A stretch of 6,083 nucleotides of DNA from UBA4717 sp002404395 (GCA_937902275.1 CALFNW010000097.1:1-6083), one strand, 5' to 3'; positions 1 to 6,077 are shown, counted from the first letter of the stretch. Translations and numbers: made by a program. The notes: generated by a model not told the origin, from the sequence alone.

Positions 1-85
1 TTCGCCGAGCCGCGCGCGCTCCAAGCCCCCCTTGCATCCCCCCCATTATCATGCGGACGGCAGAAAGTGTTCGCTTCCCTCTCGT
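1..85. other. Unassigned sequence with C-runs; no gene supported
   Basis: This stretch has a C6 run at 26-31 and a C7 run at 38-44 flanking TTGCAT. On the minus strand an ATG at 37-35 stays open to the window edge (MQGGLERARLGE), preceded by a G-rich run that could pass for a ribosome binding site. It is too short to judge. It does not resemble the start of RimP, which often follows polC in Clostridia. Confidence 0.3.
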
Positions 86-171
86 TGCGGAGGTTGTTTC
101 CCGAATTTGATCAGAGAAACGGGGAATGGGTGGAGACTCAAAAACCGCACATACCACACGCGTTTAACGGG
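86..171. repeat. 86-bp direct repeat, copy 1
   Basis: First of two long direct repeats, 84/86 identical to 245-330 and offset by 159 bases. It runs from TGCGGAGG to GCGTTTAACGGG; the last 12 bases are also the head of the shorter hairpin unit that follows. Inside, TTTCCCG (97-103) and CGGGGAA (120-126) form a 7-pair stem with one T-G wobble around a 16-base loop containing TGATCA. I do not recognise the family. It can be read as an open frame, but the content looks non-coding. Confidence 0.9.
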
Positions 172-198
172 GGTCTGAGGGGGACGAGTCCCCCTCAG
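160..198. repeat. Hairpin repeat unit 1 (GCGTTTAACGGG + stem-loop)
   Basis: A head GCGTTTAACGGG (160-171) is followed by a perfect 10-bp stem (175-184 with 189-198) built on CTGAGGGGGA/TCCCCCTCAG and a CGAG loop. The loop's C and G can also pair, leaving a two-base GA turn. This is the longest stem of the four units. There is no T-run on either side, so it does not look like an ordinary intrinsic terminator. Confidence 0.85.
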
Positions 199-233
199 CG
201 TTTAATGGGAGCGCGAGGGACGAGTCCCTCGCA
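198..233. repeat. Hairpin repeat unit 2
   Basis: A 36-base unit: head GCGTTTAATGGG followed by an 8-bp stem GCGAGGGA/TCCCTCGC with a CGAG loop (stem-loop 213-232). It differs from unit 3 (319-354) at one base only, T206 against C327 in the head. Confidence 0.85.
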
Positions 234-247
234 GAGTCCCCCACTGC
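234..247. repeat. Half hairpin remnant
   Basis: AGTCCCCCACTGC at 235-247 matches 380-392, the right arm and tail of hairpin unit 4, but its left arm GTGGGGGAC and the GCGTTTAAYGGG head are missing. It therefore looks like the 3' half of a truncated unit, sitting against the start of the second 86-bp repeat. Confidence 0.65.
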
Positions 248-330
248 GGAGGTTGTTTCCCGAATTTGATCAGAGAAACGGGAAATGGGTGGAGACTCAA
301 AAGCCGCACATACCACACGCGTTTAACGGG
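245..330. repeat. 86-bp direct repeat, copy 2
   Basis: Second copy of the repeat at 86-171. It differs at only two bases: G124 is A283 here, and A143 of copy 1 region (CAAAAA) reads G in CAAAAG here. The first change turns the wobble pair of the internal stem into a full A-T pair, so TTTCCCG (256-262) and CGGGAAA (279-285) pair perfectly. It overlaps by 3 bases the end of a half hairpin (234-247) and is followed directly by hairpin units 3 and 4. Confidence 0.9.
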
Positions 331-354
331 AGCGCGAGGGACGAGTCCCTCGCA
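319..354. repeat. Hairpin repeat unit 3
   Basis: Same 8-bp GCGAGGGA/TCCCTCGC stem and CGAG loop as unit 2 (stem-loop 334-353), with head GCGTTTAACGGG that is also the end of the second 86-bp repeat. The near identity to unit 2 points to recent duplication. Confidence 0.85.
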
Positions 355-392
355 GCGTTTAATGGGGGCGTGGGGGACAAGTCCCCCACTGC
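355..392. repeat. Hairpin repeat unit 4, adjoining the polC stop codon
   Basis: Head GCGTTTAATGGG followed by stem GTGGGGGA/TCCCCCAC with a CAAG loop (stem-loop 370-389). In the polC direction the loop reads CUUG, a known stable RNA tetraloop, and the hairpin begins 5 bases past the polC stop (397-395). It could mark the 3' end of the ispG-polC message or protect it from exonucleases. No T-run follows (GCCCCCATTAAACG), which argues against plain intrinsic termination. Confidence 0.75.
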
Positions 393-394
393 TG

Positions 395-3300
395 TCAGAA
401 AAATGAGAGCTGATCGCCGCCTTCATCCGCTTTGAATATGCCATCACCCGGAGCTTTCTCCGCAGGCTTAGGCTTCGCCTCTTTTGCCTCGGCGATCGGC
501 GTCATGTCAAAAAGCGACATCTGATCGGTCTCTTCAAGCCCCGTGAGCGCGCCGTTCTTGCGCAAAAGCTCAATTATCGACTTCGATAAGCCGCACCGCG
601 TGCGCATTTCCTCCACCGAGGAAAACGGCTCCTTTTCACGCTCGTTCACTATGCTTTCGGCGGCGCTTATACCAAGCCCCGGAAGCGACGAGAACGGCAT
701 CCTCACCGCGCCGTTTTCGGGCAGAAACGCCGTCGCCGCGCTGAGCTTGTAGTCCACCTTGAGGAACTTGAAGCCGCGTGCCATAAATTCCACCACGAGT
801 TGGAAAATATCGTAGGTGTCCTTTTCTTTCTGCGACGCCGCGACTCCCTTTTTGTCCACCTCCGCCATGTACGCCTTGACCGCACCCAGCCCGCGGCCCG
901 CGATCTCGGCGTCGAAGCCGCCCGGCGCGACCGTCAGAAACGCCGCGTAAAATTCAAGCGGATAGTAAATCTTGTACCAGCCGAGTCTGATCGACGAGAT
1001 AACATACGCCGCCGCGTGCGCCTTCGGGAACATATACTTGATTTTCAGACAGCTTTCAATATACCAATCGGGCACATCGTGATCTTTCATCATCTGTATG
1101 CGCTCGGGAGTAAAGGTCTTGGGCGCCTTGCCCTTTCGCGTGTCTTCCATTATCTGGAAAGCGTCCTTCGGCGGCACGCCCTTGTAAAGCAGATAGACCA
1201 TAATGCTGTCGCGCGTTCCGATAACGTCCGAAATCGTGCATATGCCCTGATCTATCAGATCTTTCGCGTTGCCGAGCCATACGTCGGTGCCGTGCGAAAG
1301 CCCCGAGATCTGCAAAAGGTCCGAAAAGTTCTGCGGCTTAGTATCCACGAGCATCTGCCGCACGAATTTAGTGCCCATCTCGGGAAGCCCGAACGTGCCG
1401 AGCTGACTGCCGATCTGCTCCGGAGTCACGCCGAGCGGTTTTGTCGAATGGAAAAGCTCATACACTTTCGGATCGTTCATCGGCACATCGAGCACGCAGG
1501 TGTTCGTGTACTTTTCAAGCATCTTGTATTTGGTCGGCACATCGTGCCCGAGTATGTCAAGCTTTAAGATCGTGTCGTGCAGAAACTTGTATGTAAAATG
1601 CGTCGTGACCGTGCCCGCGTCGGGATTGTCCGCCGGGTGCTGGACGGGCGTGAAGTCGTAAACGTCAAATTCGCGCGGCACAACGATAATGCCGCCCGGG
1701 TGCTGACCCGTCGTTTTCTTAACGTCGGTACAGCCGTTCACGAGCCGCTGCACCTCCGCTTTCGGAAGCACCACACGGTGCTCGTCAAGGTATTTTTTCA
1801 CGTAGCCGTACGCGGTCTTGGGTGCAAGCGTGCCGATCGTTCCCGCGCGAAAGACGTGATCCTTACCGAACAGCACTTCGGTGTACTTGTGCGCGTCTTC
1901 CTGTACGTCGCCCGAAAAGTTCAGGTCGATATCCGGCGACTTGTCGCCGTAGAAGCCGAGGAAGGTCTCAAACGGAATGTCGTGGCCGTCACAGACCATC
2001 GGCGTGCCGCAGTGCGGACAGTTCTTTTCGGGCAGGTCGAAGCCCGAGCCGACCGAACCGTCGGTGATAAATTCCGAAAAACGGCAGTTCGGGCAGCGGT
2101 AGTGCGGTTGAAGCGGGTTCACCTCGGTGATACCCGACATCGTCGCCACGAACGACGAGCCGACCGAGCCGCGCGAACCGACCAGGTATCCCTTGCTTTC
2201 GCTGTTCCACACCAGCTTCTGCGCGATCATATACATGATCGCAAAGCCGTTGCCGATGATCGACTTCAGCTCTTTTTCCAGCCGCGCGGTCACGATCTCG
2301 GGCACCTTCCCCTCAAACTCGTACATCTCGCGCGCCTTCTTGTGGCACATATCGGTTAGCTCCTCGTTCACTCCGGGTAAGCTCGGCGGATAGTTGCCCT
2401 TCGGGATCGGACGTACCGGCTCGATCATGTCGGCGATCAGATTGGTGTTGGTCACCACGACCTCGTAAGCCTCGTCCTTGCCTAAATATTCAAATTCCTT
2501 AAGCATTTCCTCGGTCGTGCGCAGATAAAGCCCCGTATCACGGTCGGCGTCCGAGTATTTGTTCGCAAGCAGGATCTTGCGCTCGATCTCGTCCTCGGGA
2601 TTCAGAAAGTGCGCGTCGCAGGTCGCGCAGACCGGCTTGTTCAGCTTCTTGCCGAGCGCGTAGATGCGGCGGTTTATGTCCCTGACCGCCTCAAGATCGG
2701 GAAGCGTGCCGTTGTCAACCATGAACGCGTTGTTGCACAGCGGCTGGATCTCAAGATAGTCGTAGAAGTTTGCGATGCGCTCGATCTCCGACTCGGTCGC
2801 GTTGTTGAGTATCGCCTGATATAATTCGCCCGCCTCGCACGCCGAGCCGATGATAAGCCCCTCCCTGTGCGTCTCAATAAGCGAGCGCGGGGTGCGCGGA
2901 TAGCGGCGGTAATAGCTTAGATAGCTCTTTGAAATTATCTTGTAAAGATTCTTGAGTCCCACGCTGTTTTTCACCAGGATTATCTGATGATAGGTCTTGA
3001 GTTTCAGCGGATCCGCCTTGTCGCTCATCTCGCGCGCCAGCTCCTCAAGCGAACGTATGCCGTCGTGCGAAAGCTGCTTGAACATACACACAAGGATCAG
3101 CGCAAGCATCTCGGCGTCGTCCGAGGCGCGGTGATGGTTGAAGTCGCCGAGCCCGTAATGCTCGGCAAGATTGTCAAGCTTGTGACGTCCGAGCTTCGGA
3201 TTCAGAAAGCGAGAGAGCGAGACCGTGTCCATATACGGATTGTCAAAATCAAGGTGCGCGTCCTCGGCGGCTTTTCTGATAAAGCTTGCGTCAAAGTTCG

Positions 3301-4900
3301 CGTTGTGCGCAACAAGTATCCGATCGCCCGCAAATTCCAGAAACTGCCTGACCGCCTCCGTCTGAGAGGGCGCGCCTTTCACCATCTCGTCGGTGATACC
3401 CGTAAGCTCGGTGATGTTCTCGGGAATGTGACCCTCGGGATCGGCGAACGTGTTGAACTTCTCGGTCACCACACCGTCCTTGAGCTTGACCGCACCGATC
3501 TCGGTGATCTTGCAGTTGTGTACCGAAAGTCCGGTCGTCTCTATGTCAAACACCACAAATTCTTCGCTCAGGCGCGTTTTCATGTAGTTTGAGATCTTGT
3601 CGCCGAACAAAACGCGCGCAGTGTCGTCCACGTAGTAGTTTTCGACGCCGTAGATCATCTTGAAGCCTTCGATCGCTTCGGCGGCAAGCATCACGTTCGG
3701 GTATGCCTGCGCCACGGCATGGTCGGTCACGGCAATCGAAGTCATGCCCCAGCGCGCCGCCGTCTTGACCAGAGTTTCGGGCGGTATCAGCGCGTCAAGC
3801 ATAGACATTTTGGTGTGCGCGTGAAGCTCCACGCGCTTTTTTTCGGCGCGGTCGATCCGCTCGCGTATCCTGATCTTCATGATCGCGTGCGGTATCAGCA
3901 CAAGCTCCCCGTCAAACTTATCAAGCTTGGTGTAGCCGTTAATCGCAACGACGGTGCCCGACTTGATATCCGCGTAGGTCTTGACTTCCTCCGCCGCCAC
4001 CGCCAGCTTTATGAATATCGAACAGTCGCGGTCGGTCACGCCGAGCGTTACAACGCTCCGCTCCTTGCCGCGCAGCTCGCGCTCCTCAAAGAAAAAGACC
4101 TCGCCGACCAGATACAGCCCGCGCTTCGGCGACTTCAGCTCGCGCATCGGCGTAATGTCGCCGATCGGAAATTCTTCGCCTATAAGCGCCGTCGGCTCGG
4201 ACAGATCGAACACGGTCGGCCCGATAGTCACAAGCTCGCCCTCGCGCCTGAATATAAATTCGCCCTTTGACAGGTTCATCAAATGCTCAAAGCCTGCGGT
4301 CGGATCCTCGGCAGGCTCGTTTGTCGGCAGCTTGACCGCCGGAGGATAGCTCAGCTTGTAGCTTGAGACCGTCTCCTCCTCAAGCTTCCGCATATACTCG
4401 GTGTCATGCATGAGCTTTTCGTGCTCGGTTTCGATATTTGCCGTGATCGCGGTGTCAAACGCCGCCTTCACCGCCTCCTCAAGCTTGCGCGCAGTCTCGG
4501 CGATCGATAAAAGATCAATGCCGCCGTCGCCGAAGCCGATGCCGAGCGTCAGACTCGTCCCCTCAAGCTTCATCGAATAGTCGAAGAAAAAGCCGCGGCA
4601 GAGCGCGCCGCGGCGTTCGGCTAACAGGATCGCCATATCCACCGATACGCGCTCGCCGAAAAGGTCGCGCGGAAAGCTCGGGTTTATCCTGACCAGATTC
4701 AGCTCGTAAGCCTTCTTTATCCCCGCTTCCAGCGCTTCAAGCTCGTCGGGAGTAATAAGCTCCTCAAAATATGCGTCGATCTCAAGATATTTCTTCTCGC
4801 GGTCGCATCTGACCACCTGCCTTGAGACAAGGCTCAATAACTCGCGCGCACGCCCCTCGGGCTTGTAGCGCGCAAGTATTTCGGACAGTGTTTTTGCCAT
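395..4900 (-). CDS. polC: DNA polymerase III alpha subunit, PolC type (Gram-positive replicative polymerase with built-in 3'-5' exonuclease)
   Basis: Chromosomal replicase of the PolC class, acting at the fork with the beta clamp. Complete at 1501 residues, against roughly 1,430-1,450 usual for the family. Order: N-terminal domain (1 to about 215); OB fold (about 255-345); first PHP part (about 355-425) with H360, H362, D369 and H394; inserted DEDDh exonuclease (about 447-605) with D452/E454 in FDIETTG, D537, and H590/D595 in HRASDD; second PHP part (about 635-800) with GSACEAGELY and D762/H764; then the polymerase core. The core has SRGSVGSS (909-916), four zinc-ligand Cys (C936, C939, C961, C964), catalytic D990 and D992 in PDIDLNFSGD, QHPGG (1066-1070), the third catalytic Asp D1115 in LDILGHD, and FPKAHAAAYV (1291-1300). 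A helix-hairpin-helix region lies near 1402-1450. The tail carries QMSLF (1460-1464) and a second clamp-like motif, QLSFF (1497-1501), after a low-complexity linker. All catalytic residues are present. The ATG at 4900 has an AAAGGA upstream. Confidence 0.98.
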   Translation of the reverse strand: MAKTLSEILARYKPEGRARELLSLVSRQVVRCDREKKYLEIDAYFEELITPDELEALEAGIKKAYELNLVRINPSFPRDLFGERVSVDMAILLAERRGALCRGFFFDYSMKLEGTSLTLGIGFGDGGIDLLSIAETARKLEEAVKAAFDTAITANIETEHEKLMHDTEYMRKLEEETVSSYKLSYPPAVKLPTNEPAEDPTAGFEHLMNLSKGEFIFRREGELVTIGPTVFDLSEPTALIGEEFPIGDITPMRELKSPKRGLYLVGEVFFFEERELRGKERSVVTLGVTDRDCSIFIKLAVAAEEVKTYADIKSGTVVAINGYTKLDKFDGELVLIPHAIMKIRIRERIDRAEKKRVELHAHTKMSMLDALIPPETLVKTAARWGMTSIAVTDHAVAQAYPNVMLAAEAIEGFKMIYGVENYYVDDTARVLFGDKISNYMKTRLSEEFVVFDIETTGLSVHNCKITEIGAVKLKDGVVTEKFNTFADPEGHIPENITELTGITDEMVKGAPSQTEAVRQFLEFAGDRILVAHNANFDASFIRKAAEDAHLDFDNPYMDTVSLSRFLNPKLGRHKLDNLAEHYGLGDFNHHRASDDAEMLALILVCMFKQLSHDGIRSLEELAREMSDKADPLKLKTYHQIILVKNSVGLKNLYKIISKSYLSYYRRYPRTPRSLIETHREGLIIGSACEAGELYQAILNNATESEIERIANFYDYLEIQPLCNNAFMVDNGTLPDLEAVRDINRRIYALGKKLNKPVCATCDAHFLNPEDEIERKILLANKYSDADRDTGLYLRTTEEMLKEFEYLGKDEAYEVVVTNTNLIADMIEPVRPIPKGNYPPSLPGVNEELTDMCHKKAREMYEFEGKVPEIVTARLEKELKSIIGNGFAIMYMIAQKLVWNSESKGYLVGSRGSVGSSFVATMSGITEVNPLQPHYRCPNCRFSEFITDGSVGSGFDLPEKNCPHCGTPMVCDGHDIPFETFLGFYGDKSPDIDLNFSGDVQEDAHKYTEVLFGKDHVFRAGTIGTLAPKTAYGYVKKYLDEHRVVLPKAEVQRLVNGCTDVKKTTGQHPGGIIVVPREFDVYDFTPVQHPADNPDAGTVTTHFTYKFLHDTILKLDILGHDVPTKYKMLEKYTNTCVLDVPMNDPKVYELFHSTKPLGVTPEQIGSQLGTFGLPEMGTKFVRQMLVDTKPQNFSDLLQISGLSHGTDVWLGNAKDLIDQGICTISDVIGTRDSIMVYLLYKGVPPKDAFQIMEDTRKGKAPKTFTPERIQMMKDHDVPDWYIESCLKIKYMFPKAHAAAYVISSIRLGWYKIYYPLEFYAAFLTVAPGGFDAEIAGRGLGAVKAYMAEVDKKGVAASQKEKDTYDIFQLVVEFMARGFKFLKVDYKLSAATAFLPENGAVRMPFSSLPGLGISAAESIVNEREKEPFSSVEEMRTRCGLSKSIIELLRKNGALTGLEETDQMSLFDMTPIAEAKEAKPKPAEKAPGDGIFKADEGGDQLSFF

Positions 4901-4937
4901 CTCGGGACTTGTCCTTTCTTTTTCTTTACGGGTGTTT
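4901..4937 (-). promoter_or_regulatory. ispG-polC intergenic spacer with the polC ribosome binding site
   Basis: The 37 bases between the ispG TAA and the polC ATG contain AAAGGA on the minus strand (4917-4912), leaving 11 bases to the start codon, a slightly long but workable Shine-Dalgarno spacing. This supports the ATG at 4900. No terminator hairpin with a T-run is visible, so ispG and polC are likely on one transcript. The end of the SD runs into a short inverted repeat, GGAC-AA-GTCC (4914-4905 on the minus strand), which could fold over the site, but only as four base pairs. Confidence 0.7.
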
Positions 4938-5987
4938 TTACATTGCTTCGATCTCGCGTATGAGCGTCTCGATTATCATTGATTCGGGTATCTTGCGCAC
5001 GGTCTTGCCCTGCTTGAACAAAAGCGCCTCGCCCTTGCCGCCAGCAATGCCGATGTCGGCTTCCCGCGCCTCGCCCGGTCCGTTGACCGCACAGCCCATC
5101 AGCGCGACCGTGATCGGTCGGCTGACGCACAGCTTTTCGGCGGCGCGCTCAAATTCGTGCACGAGCGGTATCAGATCTATGTTCGTCCTGCCGCAGGTCG
5201 GACAGGAGACTATGTTTATCGTGTTTTTTCCCGACAGCCCGACCGCCTTCAGAAGCGACTTCGCGGCAGTCACCTCGCGCACCGGGTCGGCAGTCAGCGA
5301 AACGCGCACGGTGTCGCCGATGCCGTCGCACAGGAGACTTCCTATCCCGACCGCGGACTTGATGACCCCCGCGTTTTCGGTGCCCGCCTCGGTCACACCG
5401 AGATGGAGCGGATAGTCGCACCGCGCGGAAAGGAGACGGTTAGCGGCTATCATCGTGCGCACGTCCGAGCTTTTTACCGACAGCACTATGTCGGTGAAAT
5501 CGAATTTTTCAAGCAGCGACGCGTGATACAGCGCGCTTTCGGCAAGCGCTTCGCCCGTCGGCGAGCCGTAGCGCGCGAGTATGCTCTTTTCCAGCGAGCC
5601 GGAATTCACGCCGATGCGGATCGGGATCCGTTTCGCCGCGCAGGCGGCGGCGACCGCGTGAACGTGCTCGTCCGAGCCGATGTTGCCGGGATTTATACGG
5701 ATCTTGTCCACCCCTGCCGCCGCACATTCGAGCGCAATGCGGTAGTCGAAGTGAATGTCCGCCACCAGCGGCATATGCAGGTCCGCCTCCTTGAGCCTTG
5801 CAAGCGTGCGCACGGCTTCAAGGTCGGGCACGGCAAGGCGGGCAATGTCACAGCCCTCGGCTTCGAGCGCCCGAAGCATGGTAAGGCAGGCGTCCGCGTC
5901 ATGCGGATCGGTGTTGAGCATCGACTGCACCGCAATGCGCTCGCCGCCGCCGATATATAAGTCGCCGATTTTAATTTTCTTTGTCAT
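4938..5987 (-). CDS. ispG: 4-hydroxy-3-methylbut-2-en-1-yl diphosphate synthase (IspG/GcpE)
   Basis: Cytosolic MEP-pathway enzyme that reductively opens 2-C-methyl-D-erythritol 2,4-cyclodiphosphate to give HMBPP, the substrate of IspH, using a 4Fe-4S cluster and electrons from flavodoxin or ferredoxin. Numbered from the ATG at 5987, the protein has 349 residues, the usual size of the short bacterial form. A TIM-barrel half (about 1-245) carries VQSM (20-23), ADIHF (76-80) and RINPGN (97-102). The C-terminal Fe-S half has CPTCGR with C262 and C265, then GCAVNGPGE with C299 and E306; these three Cys and the Glu are the known cluster ligands. VQSM is followed by LNTDP where TNTDT is usual, a minor change. 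Start choice: an in-frame GTG at 5999 would add MNIN, but the ATG gives MTKKIKIGDLYIGGG, which matches where family members begin; neither has a clear Shine-Dalgarno. The TAA stop lies 37 bases before polC. Function is certain in practice; the start is less so. Confidence 0.96.
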   Translation of the reverse strand: MTKKIKIGDLYIGGGERIAVQSMLNTDPHDADACLTMLRALEAEGCDIARLAVPDLEAVRTLARLKEADLHMPLVADIHFDYRIALECAAAGVDKIRINPGNIGSDEHVHAVAAACAAKRIPIRIGVNSGSLEKSILARYGSPTGEALAESALYHASLLEKFDFTDIVLSVKSSDVRTMIAANRLLSARCDYPLHLGVTEAGTENAGVIKSAVGIGSLLCDGIGDTVRVSLTADPVREVTAAKSLLKAVGLSGKNTINIVSCPTCGRTNIDLIPLVHEFERAAEKLCVSRPITVALMGCAVNGPGEAREADIGIAGGKGEALLFKQGKTVRKIPESMIIETLIREIEAM

Positions 5988-5996
5988 ATTTATGTT

Positions 5997-5999
5997 CAC
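5997..5999 (-). other. Alternative GTG start codon for ispG
   Basis: An in-frame GTG four codons before the preferred ATG (5987-5985) would give a 353-residue IspG beginning MNINMTKK. It lies directly against a 6-bp GTCGGC hairpin (6000-6014), which occupies the place where a Shine-Dalgarno would sit. That makes efficient initiation here unlikely unless the hairpin is melted, and the family alignment favours the ATG. Confidence 0.3.
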
Positions 6000-6014
6000 G
6001 TCGGCGCAGCCGAC
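6000..6014 (-). repeat. GTCGGC inverted repeat (hairpin) directly upstream of ispG
   Basis: A perfect 6-bp stem, GTCGGC-TGC-GCCGAC on the minus strand, with a 3-base loop. It ends at the base next to the GTG at 5999 and 12 bases before the ATG at 5987. No T-run follows it in the ispG direction, so it is not a standard terminator. In the other direction the stem is followed by TCAAAAATAATC, also not a T-run. A related stem occurs at 6040-6052. Confidence 0.7.
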
Positions 6015-6023
6015 TCAAAAATA

Positions 6024-6052
6024 ATCGTAAATTTTCGTGTCGGCTTTGCCGA
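6024..6052 (-). promoter_or_regulatory. Weak candidate sigma-A-like promoter for ispG
   Basis: On the minus strand TCGGCA (6052-6047) and TACGAT (6029-6024) are separated by 17 bases and match the -35 and -10 consensus at 4 of 6 positions each. Transcription would begin near 6017, placing the GTCGGC hairpin at the extreme 5' end of the message. The matches are modest and the -35 lies within a palindrome, so this may be chance; ispG in Clostridia is often read through from upstream genes. Confidence 0.18.
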
Positions 6053-6059
6053 TGAAAAT
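6031..6059 (-). repeat. Second GTCGGC-type hairpin in the ispG leader, extended by an ATTTTC/GAAAAT arm
   Basis: The core is a 5-bp stem TCGGC/GCCGA around an AAA (minus strand) loop at 6040-6052. Outer arms ATTTTC (6031-6036) and GAAAAT (6054-6059) can extend it through a two-base bulge to roughly 12 pairs, counting one wobble on the plus strand. It shares the GTCGGC half-stem with the hairpin at 6000-6014, so the pair looks like two diverged copies of one short palindrome. Function unknown. Confidence 0.55.
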
Positions 6060-6077
6060 GGGACGGGACCCGTTTTC
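6054..6077. repeat. Inverted repeat GAAAAYGGG/CCCRTTTTC near the window edge
   Basis: Two 9-base arms (6054-6062 and 6069-6077) pair around a 6-base loop. On the plus strand the stem is complete with one T-G wobble; on the minus strand that position is a C-A mismatch. The left arm GAAAAT is also the outer arm of the hairpin at 6031-6059, so the two folds exclude each other. It could be the end signal of a gene beyond the window, but no T-run follows it in the minus direction. Confidence 0.45.

Noticed and set aside
370..389. Standard intrinsic terminator for polC
   Set aside because: The stem is strong and well placed, but the bases after it in the polC direction are GCCCCCATTAAACG, with no T-run. 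Kept only as a hairpin repeat with a possible 3'-end role.
86..392. Possible CRISPR array
   Set aside because: Repeats are uneven (36-86 bp), there are no unique spacers of even length, and most of the array is itself repeated sequence and hairpins.
160..392. REP/BIME elements moved by a RAYT transposase
   Set aside because: The hairpins resemble REP in size, but the usual 5' GTAG-type tetranucleotide is not clear and no transposase is in the window. It remains possible but unsupported.
67..435. Plus-strand open frame across the repeats, with an in-frame duplicated peptide (RRLFPEFDQRNG then WVETQKPHIPHAFNG)
   Set aside because: It stays open because the repeat offset of 159 is a multiple of three. 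It has no recognisable domain, no good ribosome binding site, runs through four hairpins and ends inside polC on the other strand. A repeat-derived chance frame is the simpler reading.
67..435. Insertion sequence or MITE with terminal inverted repeats and a target-site duplication
   Set aside because: I found no matching terminal inverted repeats bounding the whole array and no convincing short direct repeat at its edges.
202..447. Minus-strand 81-residue open frame overlapping the end of polC
   Set aside because: It starts inside polC in another frame and is made mainly of repeat sequence; no SD and no family resemblance.
447..605. Possible separate exonuclease gene or recent insertion within polC
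   Set aside because: The coordinates refer to residues of PolC; the exonuclease nested in the PHP domain is the normal PolC architecture.
800..2359. Long plus-strand open frames (for example 800-1567 and 1577-2359)
   Set aside because: They are antisense shadows of polC, rich in Arg, Val and His as expected when a GC-rich coding strand is read backwards, and show no domains.
5157..5960. Long plus-strand open frame opposite ispG
   Set aside because: Antisense shadow of a clearly conserved gene; composition typical of a reversed GC-rich frame.
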